Below, one piece after another: positions 46,393 through 59,281 of a stretch of 64,000 nt of DNA. The notes below the pieces were generated by a model, which was given only the letters and a program-made list of their open reading frames with translations, had not been told where the DNA came from and made no database searches. The stretch lies in contig JAULJL010000002.1 in the NCBI GenBank assembly GCA_030761205.1, forward strand, positions 17,525,010 to 17,589,009, in the 5' to 3' direction. Source of the stretch: Fremontodendron californicum (lineage: Eukaryota; Streptophyta; Magnoliopsida; Malvales; Malvaceae). The position numbers and the translations under genes are program-made. Positions within the stretch are counted from its first letter, which is position 1. Every line of letters starts with the position of its first letter.

Positions 46393-46749
46393 ATCCTAAG
46401 GCTATAAGAGCCGGCTACTGAAAAGACCAAAGTCCTATTTCATCATGAAAGACCATTTCCATATTCCTCTTGATTACGCTCCAAAGCATCCACTCATTCT
46501 CCAATTCATTCCTTATATCTTAAACCCCTTTCATGCAAATGAATTTGACATTATTGTCACGAGATCGAAAATGCAAATAAATGTACATGCTCTATTCACA
46601 TATGCATGAATGTGATGATGATTGATGCATGAAATGTACAAGATGCGAAGATGTTTGAGGAGATGAATTTTCATATTTACAACTGCTTGCATGTTATGCA
46701 AAAATGCAAATGAAAAGATCAAGGAAAAGAAGATCATGTTATGCAAAAG

Positions 46750-47215
46750 TGCAAGTAAAGTACCTATGCTTCGTGTGGCAATAGCCTCCACATAAGCTAG
46801 CGAAACACTTTCGGAGTGTTAGATTACCTATGCTTCGTGTGGCAATAGCCACCACATAAGCCGGGGAAATGTACTCTAACGAACTGAACCCGCTTTAATT
46901 GGGGTGCCTCACTAGCCTTCACCGGCACACAGTTCGGGGCCTTTAGAACCGATTCAGCCTCATATAGTGAACTTAGGCAAAGCCATGCTGGATTGCCGAT
47001 TAGATATACCGAAGTTAGGAACACATGGAGGGATGTTTGTAACCCTTTTATCCCTTAATTCTACATTCCGCATAAGTTTCATAAACCGAGCAAAGATGAA
47101 CGTACATCGCCAGTAATAAGGTTAATACCCAACCTAAAAGGGCACCGTGCTGCCTAAACAAGCTGATATTATTGGGGCACATATTCATTAATTTGCATTG
47201 ATTATTCCACTACTT
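46750..47215 (+). other. Inverted leader block inside element C
   Basis: Element C lies on the minus strand, yet this block reads like the leader of A on the plus strand: GTACTCTAACGAACTGAACC, GGGGTGCCTCACTAGCCTTC, AGGCAAAGCCATGCTGGATT, then at 47150-47200 a match to the reverse complement of B around 32600-32660. From about 47220 (GACGGAACCCGGGTATAGGG) the text again runs in minus orientation as in B. A duplicated CCTATGCTTCGTGTGGCAAT occurs at about 46762 and 46828. Confidence 0.7.
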
Positions 47216-47594
47216 AGGCAAAGCCATGACGGAACCCGGGTATAGGGCTCATGATATGCAAATGCAAGTGTAGTGTGTGAGGAGGAACAACAAACCTTCC
47301 ACCACCTATTCTACAACCCTTATTCTAAATGCCCCAACAATTTATTAAAAGAACATTCAAGAATGGTGTAACGCATTAACCAACAAAAAAATTATAATAT
47401 ACAACATTAAATAACTAGAGAACAATAATAAAATGCATGTGAACGAATATGAACATATTTAAAAGATTTTATTATTTTCAAAATTCTCTCTTTTTTTTAA
47501 TAAAAATGGAGGAATTAAAATTAAATACCAACTAACACCGACAAACTGAGACTTTTGATAACACACAACTAATTCTAGGCTTGACTCTCTAAGA

Positions 47595-47613
47595 GTCCCC
47601 AGTGGAGTCGCCA
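47595..47613 (-). other. Primer-binding site of element C
   Basis: GTCCCCAGTGGAGTCGCCA on the plus strand, three bases from the LTR start at 47617; identical to that of B. Confidence 0.82.
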
Positions 47614-47616
47614 AGC

Positions 47617-50600
47617 TGTCGCAACCTAAAAAATTACAAGTCCAATCGCGAGACATTACTTGTTAAGTGTGACATTGGGAGAAACAAAGGAAAAGACGAC
47701 TTAATTCCTCTTTAAATAAAATGAGGGTTTGAAAACAACCTCGAAAAAGAAATGGAGTCGCTACCAATCTTTTTTGGCTAGGTGTGATCGGCCACCTATT
47801 AAAACCGATTTTGTAAAACATTTTAAAATTAATTAAAACATTTTTTAAAGACCAATTTCGAAATCTGCACTTTTAAACCGGAGAAATCAAAAAAAGGGGT
47901 TCGGGAGTTGGTTACGTGCGAGGAAGGATTAGCACCCCCACAACGCTCGTATATAATGGTACCTTATTAATCGTGTGTTATCTCAAGTCTCGGTAAAAAT
48001 CGGTTTTGAAATTGGCATTTTAAAATAATTTCCATTTTAAAGAAAAATAATCCCATTTCTAGTTTAAAAATGATCCGGAATTTATCAACTCAAAATTTTC
48101 CCATATTCCCCGGCAAACCGGCAAAACATAGAAATTTTTATTTATTTAGAAAATCTCTGAATCACTCTTGTTTTTGAAAGAAAGATATTCCGTTGCTAAT
48201 GATAATTGATGATATCCTCCCCGACAACCCGACAGAGAACTCATGAATTATTTTAACTCATGAATAACCTTATTTTGTTGAAAATCTTTTATTGCATTAG
48301 AAATCATTTTAGAAAGATGGTTATGAATATGCAAATCATTACTAATGACATGGAAAAAGAGTGAATGACAAGACAAAAAGAATTAATGACATGGCAAAAT
48401 CTAGATGACATGGCAAAATCTAAATGACATGGCAAAAGAAATGATGACAAGGCAAAAAGCACAAAATGACATTATCATAGAATATTCAAAAAATTAGATA
48501 TCATGGAATATGCATGAACATGGAAAATGCAATACATGAAAGTGTATTTCTCCCGTGAAGCAAGGACATCCGTATACCTAAAAAGGTATCCAACTACCTT
48601 TGGAAGAGGCCTAAATCCTAAAGTCAGAAAATCCAACTAGTGCAACAGTTAATTTTCCACAAGCATACTCGAAAGAGCTTGGCTTTGAGCCATTGATTGG
48701 CATAAGTCAAAAATCAAGTGGGGAATATAGAAATGCATGAACAACTAGCAAGATAAATGCATGTAATAAGTGGCATGGCATATGCATGACCTAGGTTCTA
48801 AGTGACATAGCAAAATAACCTAGAATGCTAAATTACGTGGAAAAATGACATAGCACTGAAAAATGTCTAAATGTCTTGGAAAATGACATGTCATATGAAA
48901 AATGCCTAAAGTCTAAATGACATGGAAAATGTCATGGCATATGAAAATAACCTAATATCTAAATGTCATGAAAAATGACATGTCATATGAAAAATGACCT
49001 AATATTTAAATGACATAGAAAATGTCATGGCATATGAAAATAACCTAATATCTAAATGTCATGGAAAATAACATGTCATATGAAAAATGACCTAATATTT
49101 AAATGACATAGAAAATGTCAAGGCATATGAAAATAACCTAATATCTAAATGTCATGGAAAATGACATGTCATATGAAAAATGACCTATATTTAAATGACA
49201 TAGAAAATGTCATGGCATATGAAAATAACCTAATATCTAAATGTCATGGAAAATGACATGTCATATGAAAAATGACTTTAATATTTGAATGACATAGAAA
49301 ATGTCATGGCATATAAAAAATGACTTAATATTTAAATGACATAGAAAATGTCATGGCATATGAAAATAACCTAATATCTAAATGTCATGGAAAATGACAT
49401 GTCATATGAAAAATGACTTAATTTTTAAATGACATAGAAAATGTCATGGCATATGAAAAATGATATGGCATGTGAAAAATGACCTAATGCCTAAATGACA
49501 TAGAAAATGACATGGCATATGAAAAATGACCTAATGCCTAAATGACATAGAAAATGACATGGCATAAATTAAATGACATGACATATGGATGAATGACATA
49601 TAAAACGAATGAATGACATGGCAAAATCTAATTATGGCAACATGAATATAAAATGACATCAACATGGAATATTCATGGACCTAGAATTTTCATGTAAGGA
49701 ATCATTCAAATAGCATATATCAGAAAATATTTCCACACGACCCTTCAAACCCAGTAAAGCTCGAAAAATATTTCTTTCTTATGATATATATATGATTCCG
49801 AATAAAACAAAATCCAATATCTTTCAATTTCATAAACACGTGCGTTAAAGAATTTCCTAACCTCCCCGGCAACTCGGCAAAGATTAAGAACTAATTCTCG
49901 CCAAATGTTTAGGAAATCAAAACACACGTTTTATGTCAAATTAAAATTTAAAACATTTTAAAAATGGAATGCATGGAGATGTATTTCTTCCTCAGAGTAA
50001 GGACATCCGTATACCTAAAAAGGTATCCGACTACCTTTGGAAGAGACTTAAATCGGATTTTCAAAATCGAAAGGCTTTGGGCTCGGATTTAAAAAAATTG
50101 GAAATTTTGGATAAAAATGGCCTCATGGCCTAAATCCCCCCTTTAAAAGGCTCTATTTTCCAAGTTTTGAAATTCGAGTTGACTACCCTTGACCCGACTT
50201 TTATAAAATCAAATTTTATGATTGAAATGACTTGAAAATTGACCTAAGACAGTAACTAATGTCCCAAATCAGCCCCCTCTTAATATCCTAACCAAAACAG
50301 AAAATTACTATTTCTTAAAAACAAATTTGACTCCCACTGGCAGTTTTGAAACCCGATTTTTTTACCCTTCTAGAAAATTTCGAAAAATTTTGAAAAATTT
50401 ATGGCAGACCTAAAACATGTTGATCTTCATGGTAAAAAATCAGCTTAATTTTTGGAGCAATAGTACTATGACCGAAATTTTACCAAAGTCAAGATAGTGA
50501 GCTAAAACTGCTTTGTTAAAAACCATTTTTTCAACCATGATAAAAAAATCTAAACCTCATGAAAAAAAAAATATCATGGCATCCTCTAAATGACTACTGC

Positions 50601-52290
50601 ACGTGGTAAAAAAATCAATTTATTTTGACCCTGGATGAGTAGTAAAAAAAAAAAATCAAAGTCAGAATACCTAATCTAAAATATCATTCTCTCAACTATC
50701 ATAGACAAAGGATTTTTGGCTTGAGATCATTGGTTGATCTTGGCCAAAAACCTAATTGAAATATCATGAAATGCATGGTATGGCAGCCCACAATCATATG
50801 ACTATAGATAAATCATGAGTGAAAAATATAAACACAACCAAGCAAGCAAGCAATGTCAAGCAAGAACAAGCACAAAATCATCATGGTAGAAATCGGTTAT
50901 GGCAAGAAACATGTATAAAAATTGTCAACTTGGTCATTTGATAAAGAATGAAGAACAAAGGATAGATTACCTTTAAAATTTACTTTTGAAAACCTTTTTG
51001 TTCATCAAAAAGTTTACAAATCATATGAACAAAAGGAGGATAAAAGAAATCACAACATCAAAGAAAAGTATTAAAGAAGATGAAAGGAGATGATAGCTAC
51101 CTAGCTATTGCTTTCCAAATCAAGGTTGCCAAATTTCTCTCTTCTCTTCTCTTTCTCTTCTTTTTTTTCTCTCAAGAATAGCTACTGCCTCCTCCCTTAG
51201 AGAATGACCAACCTCATGAAAAATAAAGAGAACCCCCTAGAAGCCTTGGCCGGCTGCCCCTCTTGGATTAGTGGATGTGCTCATCTTTATTTCCTCTCCA
51301 AGACATGTGGCATTATCACAAGGTATACTTAGCCAAAGAAAATAAAAATGTCATCTTGCAACCACATCTTGACCCTTGGATGAAAATGATCAACCTTCCC
51401 TTCATGAGCTGGATGAAAATTCTAGCTAAGAATGTGCTCATCCTTTTACAAAATATCTTGGCCACTTAGCATGATCACAAAGGAACTAACCAAAGATTAA
51501 AAATGTCTTCTTGCAACTTAATCTTGGCTATTGAATAAAATTGATCAAATCTCAGCCTTCATTCCATCATGAGCTGGCTGAATGGCCTGGTATGTTCCAG
51601 CAACTTCCTCATTTTTAATTTGCAAAATGGCCCTTTTCGGTTTCTTCGATAAAATTACATTTTAGCCCCTAAACTTAATTTAATTGCAAAAGGACCCCAA
51701 TTCTGAATTTTCTTTCTCCAATCCCTCCAAATAAGTGTAAAATTTGGTTCTTGAGATTTTCATAATTTTTGGAGCTCGTTTTCCATTTTTCTCGGATTTT
51801 TCATTAAAATTGCGGATTAGGCCTCCCCGAACTTTGCCTTTTTTCAAATCAGCTCCAATTTGATATTTTTCTTTTCCAATACCTCCAAATCAATATAAAA
51901 CTCAGTTCTAAAAGTTTTCATAATTTTTTGAGCTCGTTTCCTATTTTTCTCAGATTTTTCTTTAAAAGTTTCGGTTTAGTGCCTCCCAAATTTAGCCTTT
52001 TACATTTGAGCTCTAATTCCAGATTTTTCTTCACCAATACCTTCCAAAAATTATATAATTGAGATCTGGAAGTTTTCATAATTTTCTGAGCTCGTTTCGT
52101 ATTTTTCTCAAAAAAATTTCTTGGAATTTAGGATTAGAGCACCCAAACTTTGTCTTTTTTTCATTCGAGCTTCGGTTCTGGATTTTTCTCTCCAATACCC
52201 TTCCATTTAATATAAAATTAAAATCTGAGGTTTTCGTAATTTTTCGATCTCGGATTCGATTTTTTTCGAATTTTCCAAGATTGCCCTTTA
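47617..52290 (-). repeat. 5' LTR of element C, truncated
   Basis: Starts TGTCGCAACC at 47617 (plus strand) and extends to 52290, where it breaks off in GATTGCCCTTTA; the left LTR continues from the same point (about 18563) for ~630 more bases. It contains two copies of the covarying hairpin (48574-48589, 50011-50026), each followed by GACTACCTTTGGAAGAG or similar, so an LTR segment seems duplicated around the repeat array at 48840-49610. Confidence 0.87.
48840..49610 (-). repeat. Tandem array in the C LTR (~93-bp composite unit)
   Basis: About eight diverged units made of two halves, one with GGAAAATGACATGTCATATG and one with AGAAAATGTCATGGCATATG, joined by AAAATGACCTAATATTTAAA-like text. 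The first half contains the palindrome TGACATGTCA. Confidence 0.85.
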
Positions 52291-53609
52291 TAACCATGTA
52301 TATCACAAATGTATTCTACAATGAATAACCATGCATGTTAGGGCTGTAATATGATGTCAAAATGATACATGTAAAGAAAAATGAATTAACACAAAGGTAT
52401 ATGCAAAGAATGACCAATGATTAACGAAATTGGTGAGACCTAAATCTTGATTATTCAAAAATCTCATTATGCATGATTTGCCTCCAAATTTAATCTATGA
52501 TTTTTTTTAAATATGTTTTCTCTATGAAAAACCAAACATATTATTTTCGAAAGAATTTTGGGGTAGTGGATCCTACTACGGTACAATGTCCAAATGTTCA
52601 TTCAACACTACCGGTCTACAATTCTTATTCAACCAATGAATGTTTATGAAATCATTAAATGAGATTACCAATTGTTTATTGCAAAGAATGAGATCAAAAA
52701 TACAACCATGAATGTACGTGCTCTATTCACACATGCATGAAATGTGCAAAATGCAAAAATGTTTGAAAAAGAATGTTTTGATATTTTCAATTTTAAAAAG
52801 TTTATGAACACTTGCCCCAATAGTATCGACTCACTTAGGCATCGCGATGCCTTTGGGACGGGGTATTAAACTTATTACGGGCGATGTACGTACATTGTTG
52901 CCCGATCTGCCATGCTTATTCAGAATGTAGAGATACATGGTAAAAGATCAAAAGCATTCCTCTAAGTGTTCCTAACTTCGGTGCATCTAACGAAAATCCG
53001 GCATGGCTTCGCCTAGGTTCACTATATGAGGGTGAATCGGTTCTAAAGGCCTCGAATTGCTCCTCACTATCACTAGTGAAGGCTAGTAAGGCACCCCGAT
53101 AAAAGCGGGTTCAATTCGTTAGAGTATATTTCCCTAGCCCATGCGGATTGTTAATCATGAAGGCTTAGGTAATTTAGTACTCCGGAAGTGTTTCACTAGC
53201 CCATGCGGATTGTTAATCACGAAGGCTTAGTTACTTTGCTCCCACCTAAAAAGACGGAACACGGATATAGGGCTCATGATATGCAAATGCACGTGTAGTG
53301 TGTGAAGAGGAATACAAACCTTTCACCACTTATTCTACACCTTTATTCTAAATGCCCCAGCAGTTTAGTAAAAAATAATCAAGAATAGTGTAACGTATTA
53401 ACCAATAAGCATAATATACAACATTAAATAACTAGAGAAAGTTAATAAAATGCATGCACATGAGTATGACTATATTCAAAAACATTTTATTATTTTCAAA
53501 ATTCTCCTTATTTTAAAAAAAAATATGGGAATTAAAATTAAATACCAATTAAACCAACAAAACCGAGACTTTGATAACACACGACTAATTCTAGGCTAGA
53601 CTCTCTAAT
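52291..53609 (-). other. Leader of element D
   Basis: No gene. Contains the conserved block AATCCGGCATGGCTTCGCC (plus strand), the hairpin 53065-53078 in its compensated form, and the duplicated CTAGCCCATGCGGATTGTTA segment at about 53140-53230 around CTCCGGAAGTGTTTCAC. Confidence 0.65.
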
Positions 53610-53628
53610 GTCCCCAGCGGAGTCGCCA
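53610..53628 (-). other. Primer-binding site of element D (tRNA-Arg)
   Basis: In the element's sense TGGCGACTCCGCTGGGGAC, the best match in the window to the plant tRNA-Arg(ACG) 3' end as I remember it. Confidence 0.82.
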
Positions 53629-53631
53629 AGC

Positions 53632-56600
53632 TGTCGCAACCTAAAAAATAACAAGTCTCATCGCAAGACTTTATTATTCGTTAAACGTGACATTAAAAAA
53701 AATCGAGGAAAAGTTGACTTATTTCCTTTAGAAAAATGAAGGTTTTGAAAATAACCTTGAAAAAAATATGGAGTCGCCACCAATCTTTTTTGGCTAGGTG
53801 TGATCGGCCACCTATTAAAATTGGTTTTATAAACCATTTTAAAATTAATTAAAATATTTTTTAAAATCAATTTCAAGTCTGCATTTTAAATTAGAGAAAT
53901 CAAAGAAGCGGGTTCGGGACTCGGTTACATGTGGGGAAGGATTAGCATCCCCACAACGCCCGTATAAAACAGTACCTTATTAATCGTGTGTTATCTTAAG
54001 TCTCGGTAAAATGTCGTTTTTTAATTTGGTATTTCAAGTTAATTCCCAATTTAAAGAAAAATAATTTCATTTTTTAATTGAAAATTATCTGAAATTTATT
54101 AATTCAAAATTTTCCTATATTTCCCAACAAGTTTGGCAAAATATAGAAATTTTTATTATTTTGGAAAAAATTTTGAACCATTCTCGTTTTAAAGAAGATG
54201 TCGTTATTAATGCTAATTGATGATATCATCTCCAGCAAACCTGGTAGATAACTCATGAATTATTTTAACTCGGGAATATCTTTATTTTATTGAAAATCAT
54301 TACCTTTTTCAGAACATTTAAAAACAATATGAATATAAATATGTGTGACATAAATAAAATGACATAGCAAAGTCTAGATAATATAATGCAACCTAAATGG
54401 TATGATATAATTTAAATGTCTTAGCATATTCTAAGTGAAATGAAATATCCTAAGTTATATGATGTATTCTAAAAGAAATGAAATGACCTAGGTAACATAA
54501 TATATTCTACATGAAATGTAATATCCTAAGTCATATGATATATTCTAAATGAAATAAAATATCCTAAGTGACATAATATATTCTAAATGGAATGAAATGA
54601 TTTAAATGACATGGCAAATATAAATGATATGGCATATAATCTAAATGATATGAAATGACATGAAACATATAATAATGCTAACATATAATATGCATGAAAA
54701 TAAAAATAAAATTAATAATGCATAAACATAGTATATGCTAAATAATATCACAAAAATAACTAAATAAAAAGCATAGGATATCATGAAATATTCAAAACTA
54801 TATAACAATTAATATAATATAAAAAAATTAAATCAAAAATAATAACACCATCATGAAAATTAACATAGCAAAAATCACATATTATATAGTATGCATGAAT
54901 ATGGAAAATGCAATGCATGAGAATGTATTTCTTCCTTTAATTAAGAAAATTTGTATATCTAAAAAGATATCCGACTATCTTAGGAAAATATATCAAATTA
55001 AATATTGTAAAACCAAAATACTTTGTGATTGTTTGAAAACAATTTTGAAAAGCTTAGATTAAAGTTAAAAAACTTAGCTAACCCTTTTTAAATGGCTCTA
55101 AATTCCTAAGTTTAAAATCCCGGACTTGACCACCCTTAATCCAAGAATTAAAAAATCATTTTTAGAGTTTAAAAAGGCTTAGAAACTACCCTAAGTCAGT
55201 AGCTAAACTTCCTAATCCCCCTCTAAGTAACTTAACCAAAATAGAAAAATAATTTTCCTTCAAATTCAATTCTGCCTCTACTGTCCAATTTTAAAGCACA
55301 ATTTTTTACCCTATTTTTAAAATTTCAAAAAAAAAATATAAAGAAAATACTGGAGACTCAGGACATGTAAAACTACATGGGAAAAAATCGGCTTAATTTT
55401 CTGATTAAAGATGACTGCCCAGAAAAATCAAGAAAGTACGAGTACTGGGTGAAAAAACTGTTTTGCCAAAAGACATTTTTTGCTTTGATAAAATAATTTA
55501 AAAATCAAAGTAAAAATGTTAGAGACTCTCCTAAAGACTCAAAAACAGTAGCTAATACTTTTGAAAAGTTAGACAAAAATTGGCTTAAGTAAAAAAAATC
55601 ACAAAGGTAGAATAATCAATTTGACAACTCTTTAATTTTCCACAAGTATGCTCAAAATGAGCATGACTTTAAACCATTGATTGGCCTAAGTCATAAATCA
55701 TGTGGAAATGACATGAAATGCATGAAAATACAGCAAATATGATGCATGAAATGCATGATTTAAGACCTAAATGACATGAAAAATGCATACCATAGAGAAT
55801 ATGACCTAGACCTGAATGAACTTGCATGGCATTTAATGCAACCTAGGTCTAAAATGCATGAATATGCATGGCAAAGCAAACCAATCATAAACCTAAAGAA
55901 TGCATGACAATAATACAAACATATAGCATGCTTAAACAAAATACACAACCAAATATCATGAAAATGCAAACTTATCAGCTAGCATAACAAAAGTGCACAC
56001 ACACAGCTTAAAAGAGAGGGATAGCCGAATGGTCCCATACTTTAAAATGAGCATGGCATTTTCACAAACACATGATATACTAACATGCATGATTAAAGAA
56101 TAATACTCAAATCATGCAAATATAAAGTAAAGGCATGAAAATCAATAGGCATTTTCACAAACACATGGATTAACAAAATGTAAAACATAAACAAACTTAA
56201 ACATTTTGAAAACAGACAATCAAAAATGCAAGACAAGTAAAATAATCATGATAACAAGATAATGGACTCAAAAATGGAAACAAGCAAGCAACTAAATCAA
56301 AACAAGCTTCATGTTTATGTATTTGAAGAAGATTTAAAGCATCAAAACTTGTTAAATATCACTAATAACATGAAATAAAAAACAAAACAGCAACTACACT
56401 AAAAAAAAAAACAAGGCATTCGGCCACTCCTCTAAGTCATAAAAAAAATTTCTCAAAGCTTTTTCCAAGAAAGTATAAAGAAGAACTTGAAGAAGAATAT
56501 TAAAAATACTTATATTCAAAAGAAAAATCAAAAGAAACTCACCAAAATAGCAATCAAAACAGCAAATCAAGAATAGAAAATCAAGGAAAGTGCAAGAGTA

Positions 56601-58416
56601 TGGTGCTTAAAGCAACCTCTAGAAGCTATATTGCAAGCTTTTTCTCTTCTAACTTTCTTTTCTTTTCTAAACTTTTCTTTTTGCCTTTCAACAATGGGGA
56701 GAAAATCAGCCAAAAACAAGAGTGAATAGCTGAAAATGAAAGTGAGACCCCTCTTTTCCCTTAGTGGTCGAATGGCCTTCTAAATGGCTAGCATGTTGTC
56801 ATTTTTGTTCCAACCAATTTTGATCCAAAGGCTATTAATCCAAGATGCTTAAAATGTGAAATTATCACCCTTAGATTAGGTAATCAGCTATCCACAATTA
56901 CAGCTGTTCAAGAATCTTAAGCCATTATGTTGACATTCTCCCTCTTCATGCATTGGTCCATGTGGCTCAATTACAAAAGCTTGATCAAAAAAATAAATAT
57001 CTTCCTCTTCATTGTTGGCCTTTTGATTAAAAATCAGAAAAATATTTGCCCACCATTGGGCCTTGGCCGGCTGACCCCTCATCTTTCAGCCCAACCTCCA
57101 TTTTTTAAAAGGCAAGAAAAGCCCTTTTCGGTTTCTTGGGTAAAATGACCTTTTTGCCCTCTGAACGTAAATAAGTAGAAAACGGACTCCAAATTCAAAT
57201 TTTCTTTTTTCAATACTTCCAAAATAATAAAAATTTAATTCTGGAGGTTTTCAAAATTATTCGAGTCCATTTGCTATTTATTTGGATTTTTTTTCCAGAA
57301 TTGCCCTTTTGTGCTCCCAAACTTTACCATTTTTTAAACGATCTCCAAATCCAAATTTTTCTTCACCAATCTCTTCCAAATAATTTAAAAGTATGATCTG
57401 GAAGTTTTCATAATTTTTGGAACTCATTTGGTATTTTTTCGGGATTTATCTGCTTGAATTACTACATAGTGGGCTCGGGATTTGGCCATTTTGCAAACGA
57501 ACTTCAAATCTGGATTTTCTTTCTCCAATCTATTCCAAATAATTTAAGAATGAGATCTGAAAATTTTCAGAATTTTTGGAGTTCATTTGCTATTTTTTCG
57601 GGATTTATCTTCTTGAATTTTTGCATAGGCGACCCGGGATTTGGCCATTTGAATCCCGATTTTATTTCGCCAATCTCTTCGAAACGATTTAAGAATGAGA
57701 TCTGCGAAATTTCAAAAATTTTGGAGTTCATTTGCTATTTTTTTCCAAATTTTCCAATTTTATCCTTTTGCCTCCGAAACCCGGTTTTGCTCAAAACAAG
57801 TCTGATTTTCAGATTTTCTTCAAACTGAGCCTTGGGCTATCCTTGTTTAATCGCTCCTCATCAATTAGGGGCTTTAGTCTTATCGAATCAGGCCATTTTT
57901 GTAATTCTTCCAAAATTCACCAAAATCCACCAAAAACCCTAATTCTCGGTTTTCTTCCGAATTGACTTTTCTTTCAGTTTTTCTTTCAAGTAGCTTCTCC
58001 ATTATCCGTAGCCAGTGCTTATCTTTCATTTGGAACCTTCAATTTCGACCAATTTGATCGTTTAAGCACTTTTCCCCAAATTTCCCAAACTAAGGTTTCC
58101 TTTCTACTGAATATCCGTAACCCAACTTCCGAACTCCATATCTTTTGATGTAGACCTCGGATCAAAATTCTTTCGCCATTTTTCAATTGAACTTCAAATC
58201 TTGATTTTGAAAGTGGGTTGACTTTTTTAGTAGTTGACTTTTCGAGGTTGACTTTCCGGGGTTGTCTTTTTCAAGTTTGACTTTTTATGCTCGCCTTCTT
58301 AGACTGAGTCTCGGAGTGCCACCTACAGGATGAAAAAGTCTTTTTGCATTCTGAAACATCAATTTATGAAGAAAACATACATGTTTTAATGGTCCGGACA
58401 AAATTAGCTGTCTACA
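53632..58416 (-). repeat. LTR of element D (4,785 bp)
   Basis: Complete, from TGTCGCAACC to GCTGTCTACA. Same family as A and B, more diverged. Hairpin at 54955-54970, GGTGAGT (minus) at 56537-56543, GCATTTTCACAAACACATG copies at about 56050 and 56150. The ~40-bp repeat zone (54420-54620) is shorter than in B. Confidence 0.9.
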
Positions 58417-58692
58417 TTCACCATGGTACGTACTTCTAATCTAATTGCTTTCCATTTGGTAATTAAAACTTAGCTATAAGAAATTAGGATATCCTTTTTT
58501 TCCCCCGAAATAGACTAGCTAGGAACTTGCCAAAGAAGATAGAATTTACTATATTTGAATAGAACATAAAGAAGATAATTAATCAAAAAATTAGTCAAGG
58601 TGAAAATCCAATCACCATCCACCCGAAAAAGTGAGTCTGCTTCAATGGAGAAGTTGGTGATTGTCGCATACATGTCATGTCAGAGAAGTAGG
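58417..58692. other. Low-copy-looking AT-rich DNA right of element D
   Basis: No match to the other parts of the window. No convincing gene: an ATGG at 58423 is followed by TACGTAC and stops soon. Confidence 0.4.
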
Positions 58693-58701
58693 TTAATTTT
58701 A

Positions 58702-59281
58702 GGGTAAATATGAAAAACATGTCCTCCATAAAAAAGTATTTGTTAAATGGTATAATGAATAAAAGTTATTTGAAAAAGAGAAATGAATAATTAGAAATTG
58801 TTATAAAGGATATTGTAAAGATAAAATTATCCTTGATAAAAAAACCTTCTCCTCCCTTTTTCTTTTATTTTTTAATTTACTTTTTAATTAAAAAATAAAT
58901 ATTCTGAAAATAAAAAAATTTTAATTTTAAAAATAAATTTGTAAATTTTTTATTTACTTTTTTTAATTAAAAAAATTTTAAAAATAAAATTAGTATGCCT
59001 AAAATTAATTTTTCTTTATTTTTGTAATTTTTTTTAAATTTTAAAAAAAATATATTTAAATATTTTATTTTTTAAATTTATTTTCAATTAAAATTTTAAA
59101 AAAATAATATTTCCTTAATGAAAGAAAAAGGAAAAGTAAGTTTTTTCATTAAGGATAATTTTGTCTTTACAATATCTTTATAATAATTTCTAATTATTTA
59201 TTTCTCTTTTTCAAATAACTTTTATTCATTAGACCATTTAACAATAATTTCTTATTGAGGGCATGTTTTTCATATTAACCC
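58702..59281. mobile_element. Mutator-like MITE with long terminal inverted repeats
   Basis: Outer ends GGGTAAATATGAAAAACATG and (right, reversed) GGGTTAATATGAAAAACATG. The inverted arms stay alignable for about 150 bases (both contain GAATAAAAGTTATTTGAAAA). The 9-bp TTAATTTTA occurs at 58693-58701 and 59282-59290 as a target duplication. A 9-bp TSD with long arms fits a non-autonomous Mutator-type element. The 580 bp code for nothing; the centre is A/T-rich and can itself fold. Confidence 0.85.

Larger units (their letters stand above)
17700..52290 (-). mobile_element. Element C: gag-only Tat/Ogre-type element interrupted by element B
   Basis: Minus-strand element read from 52290 down to 17700: truncated 5' LTR (47617-52290), PBS (47595-47613), leader with an inverted block, gag remnant (44491-45866), long 3' tail with two tandem arrays (38750-41560), element B inserted at 19312/38723, then PPT (19200-19212) and truncated 3' LTR (17700-19199). 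There is no pol. Its LTR is a subfamily distinct from that of A, B and D although PBS, PPT and LTR ends are the same. The left LTR lacks its last ~3.8 kb and the right LTR its first ~0.6 kb, so neither end of the original insertion is present. Confidence 0.85.
52291..58416 (-). mobile_element. Element D: 5' LTR and leader of a truncated Tat/Ogre-type element
   Basis: Minus strand. LTR 53632-58416, PBS 53610-53628 and 1.3 kb of leader down to 52291, where it is cut and abuts the truncated LTR of C. Gag and everything after it are missing. The leader matches B at 32170-33430 (ATCACAAATGTATTCTACAA, TAGTGGATCCTACTA). No target duplication can be tested because the other end is lost; the base sequence after the LTR is TTCACCATGG. 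Confidence 0.88.

Noticed and set aside
53610..53628. tRNA-Arg-like sequence as a tRNA gene
   Set aside because: Only the 3' end complement is present, at the exact primer-site position; no cloverleaf.
58423..58450. ATGG with a following GTACGT, possibly a host first exon next to element D
   Set aside because: No open frame of useful length and no conserved coding signal.
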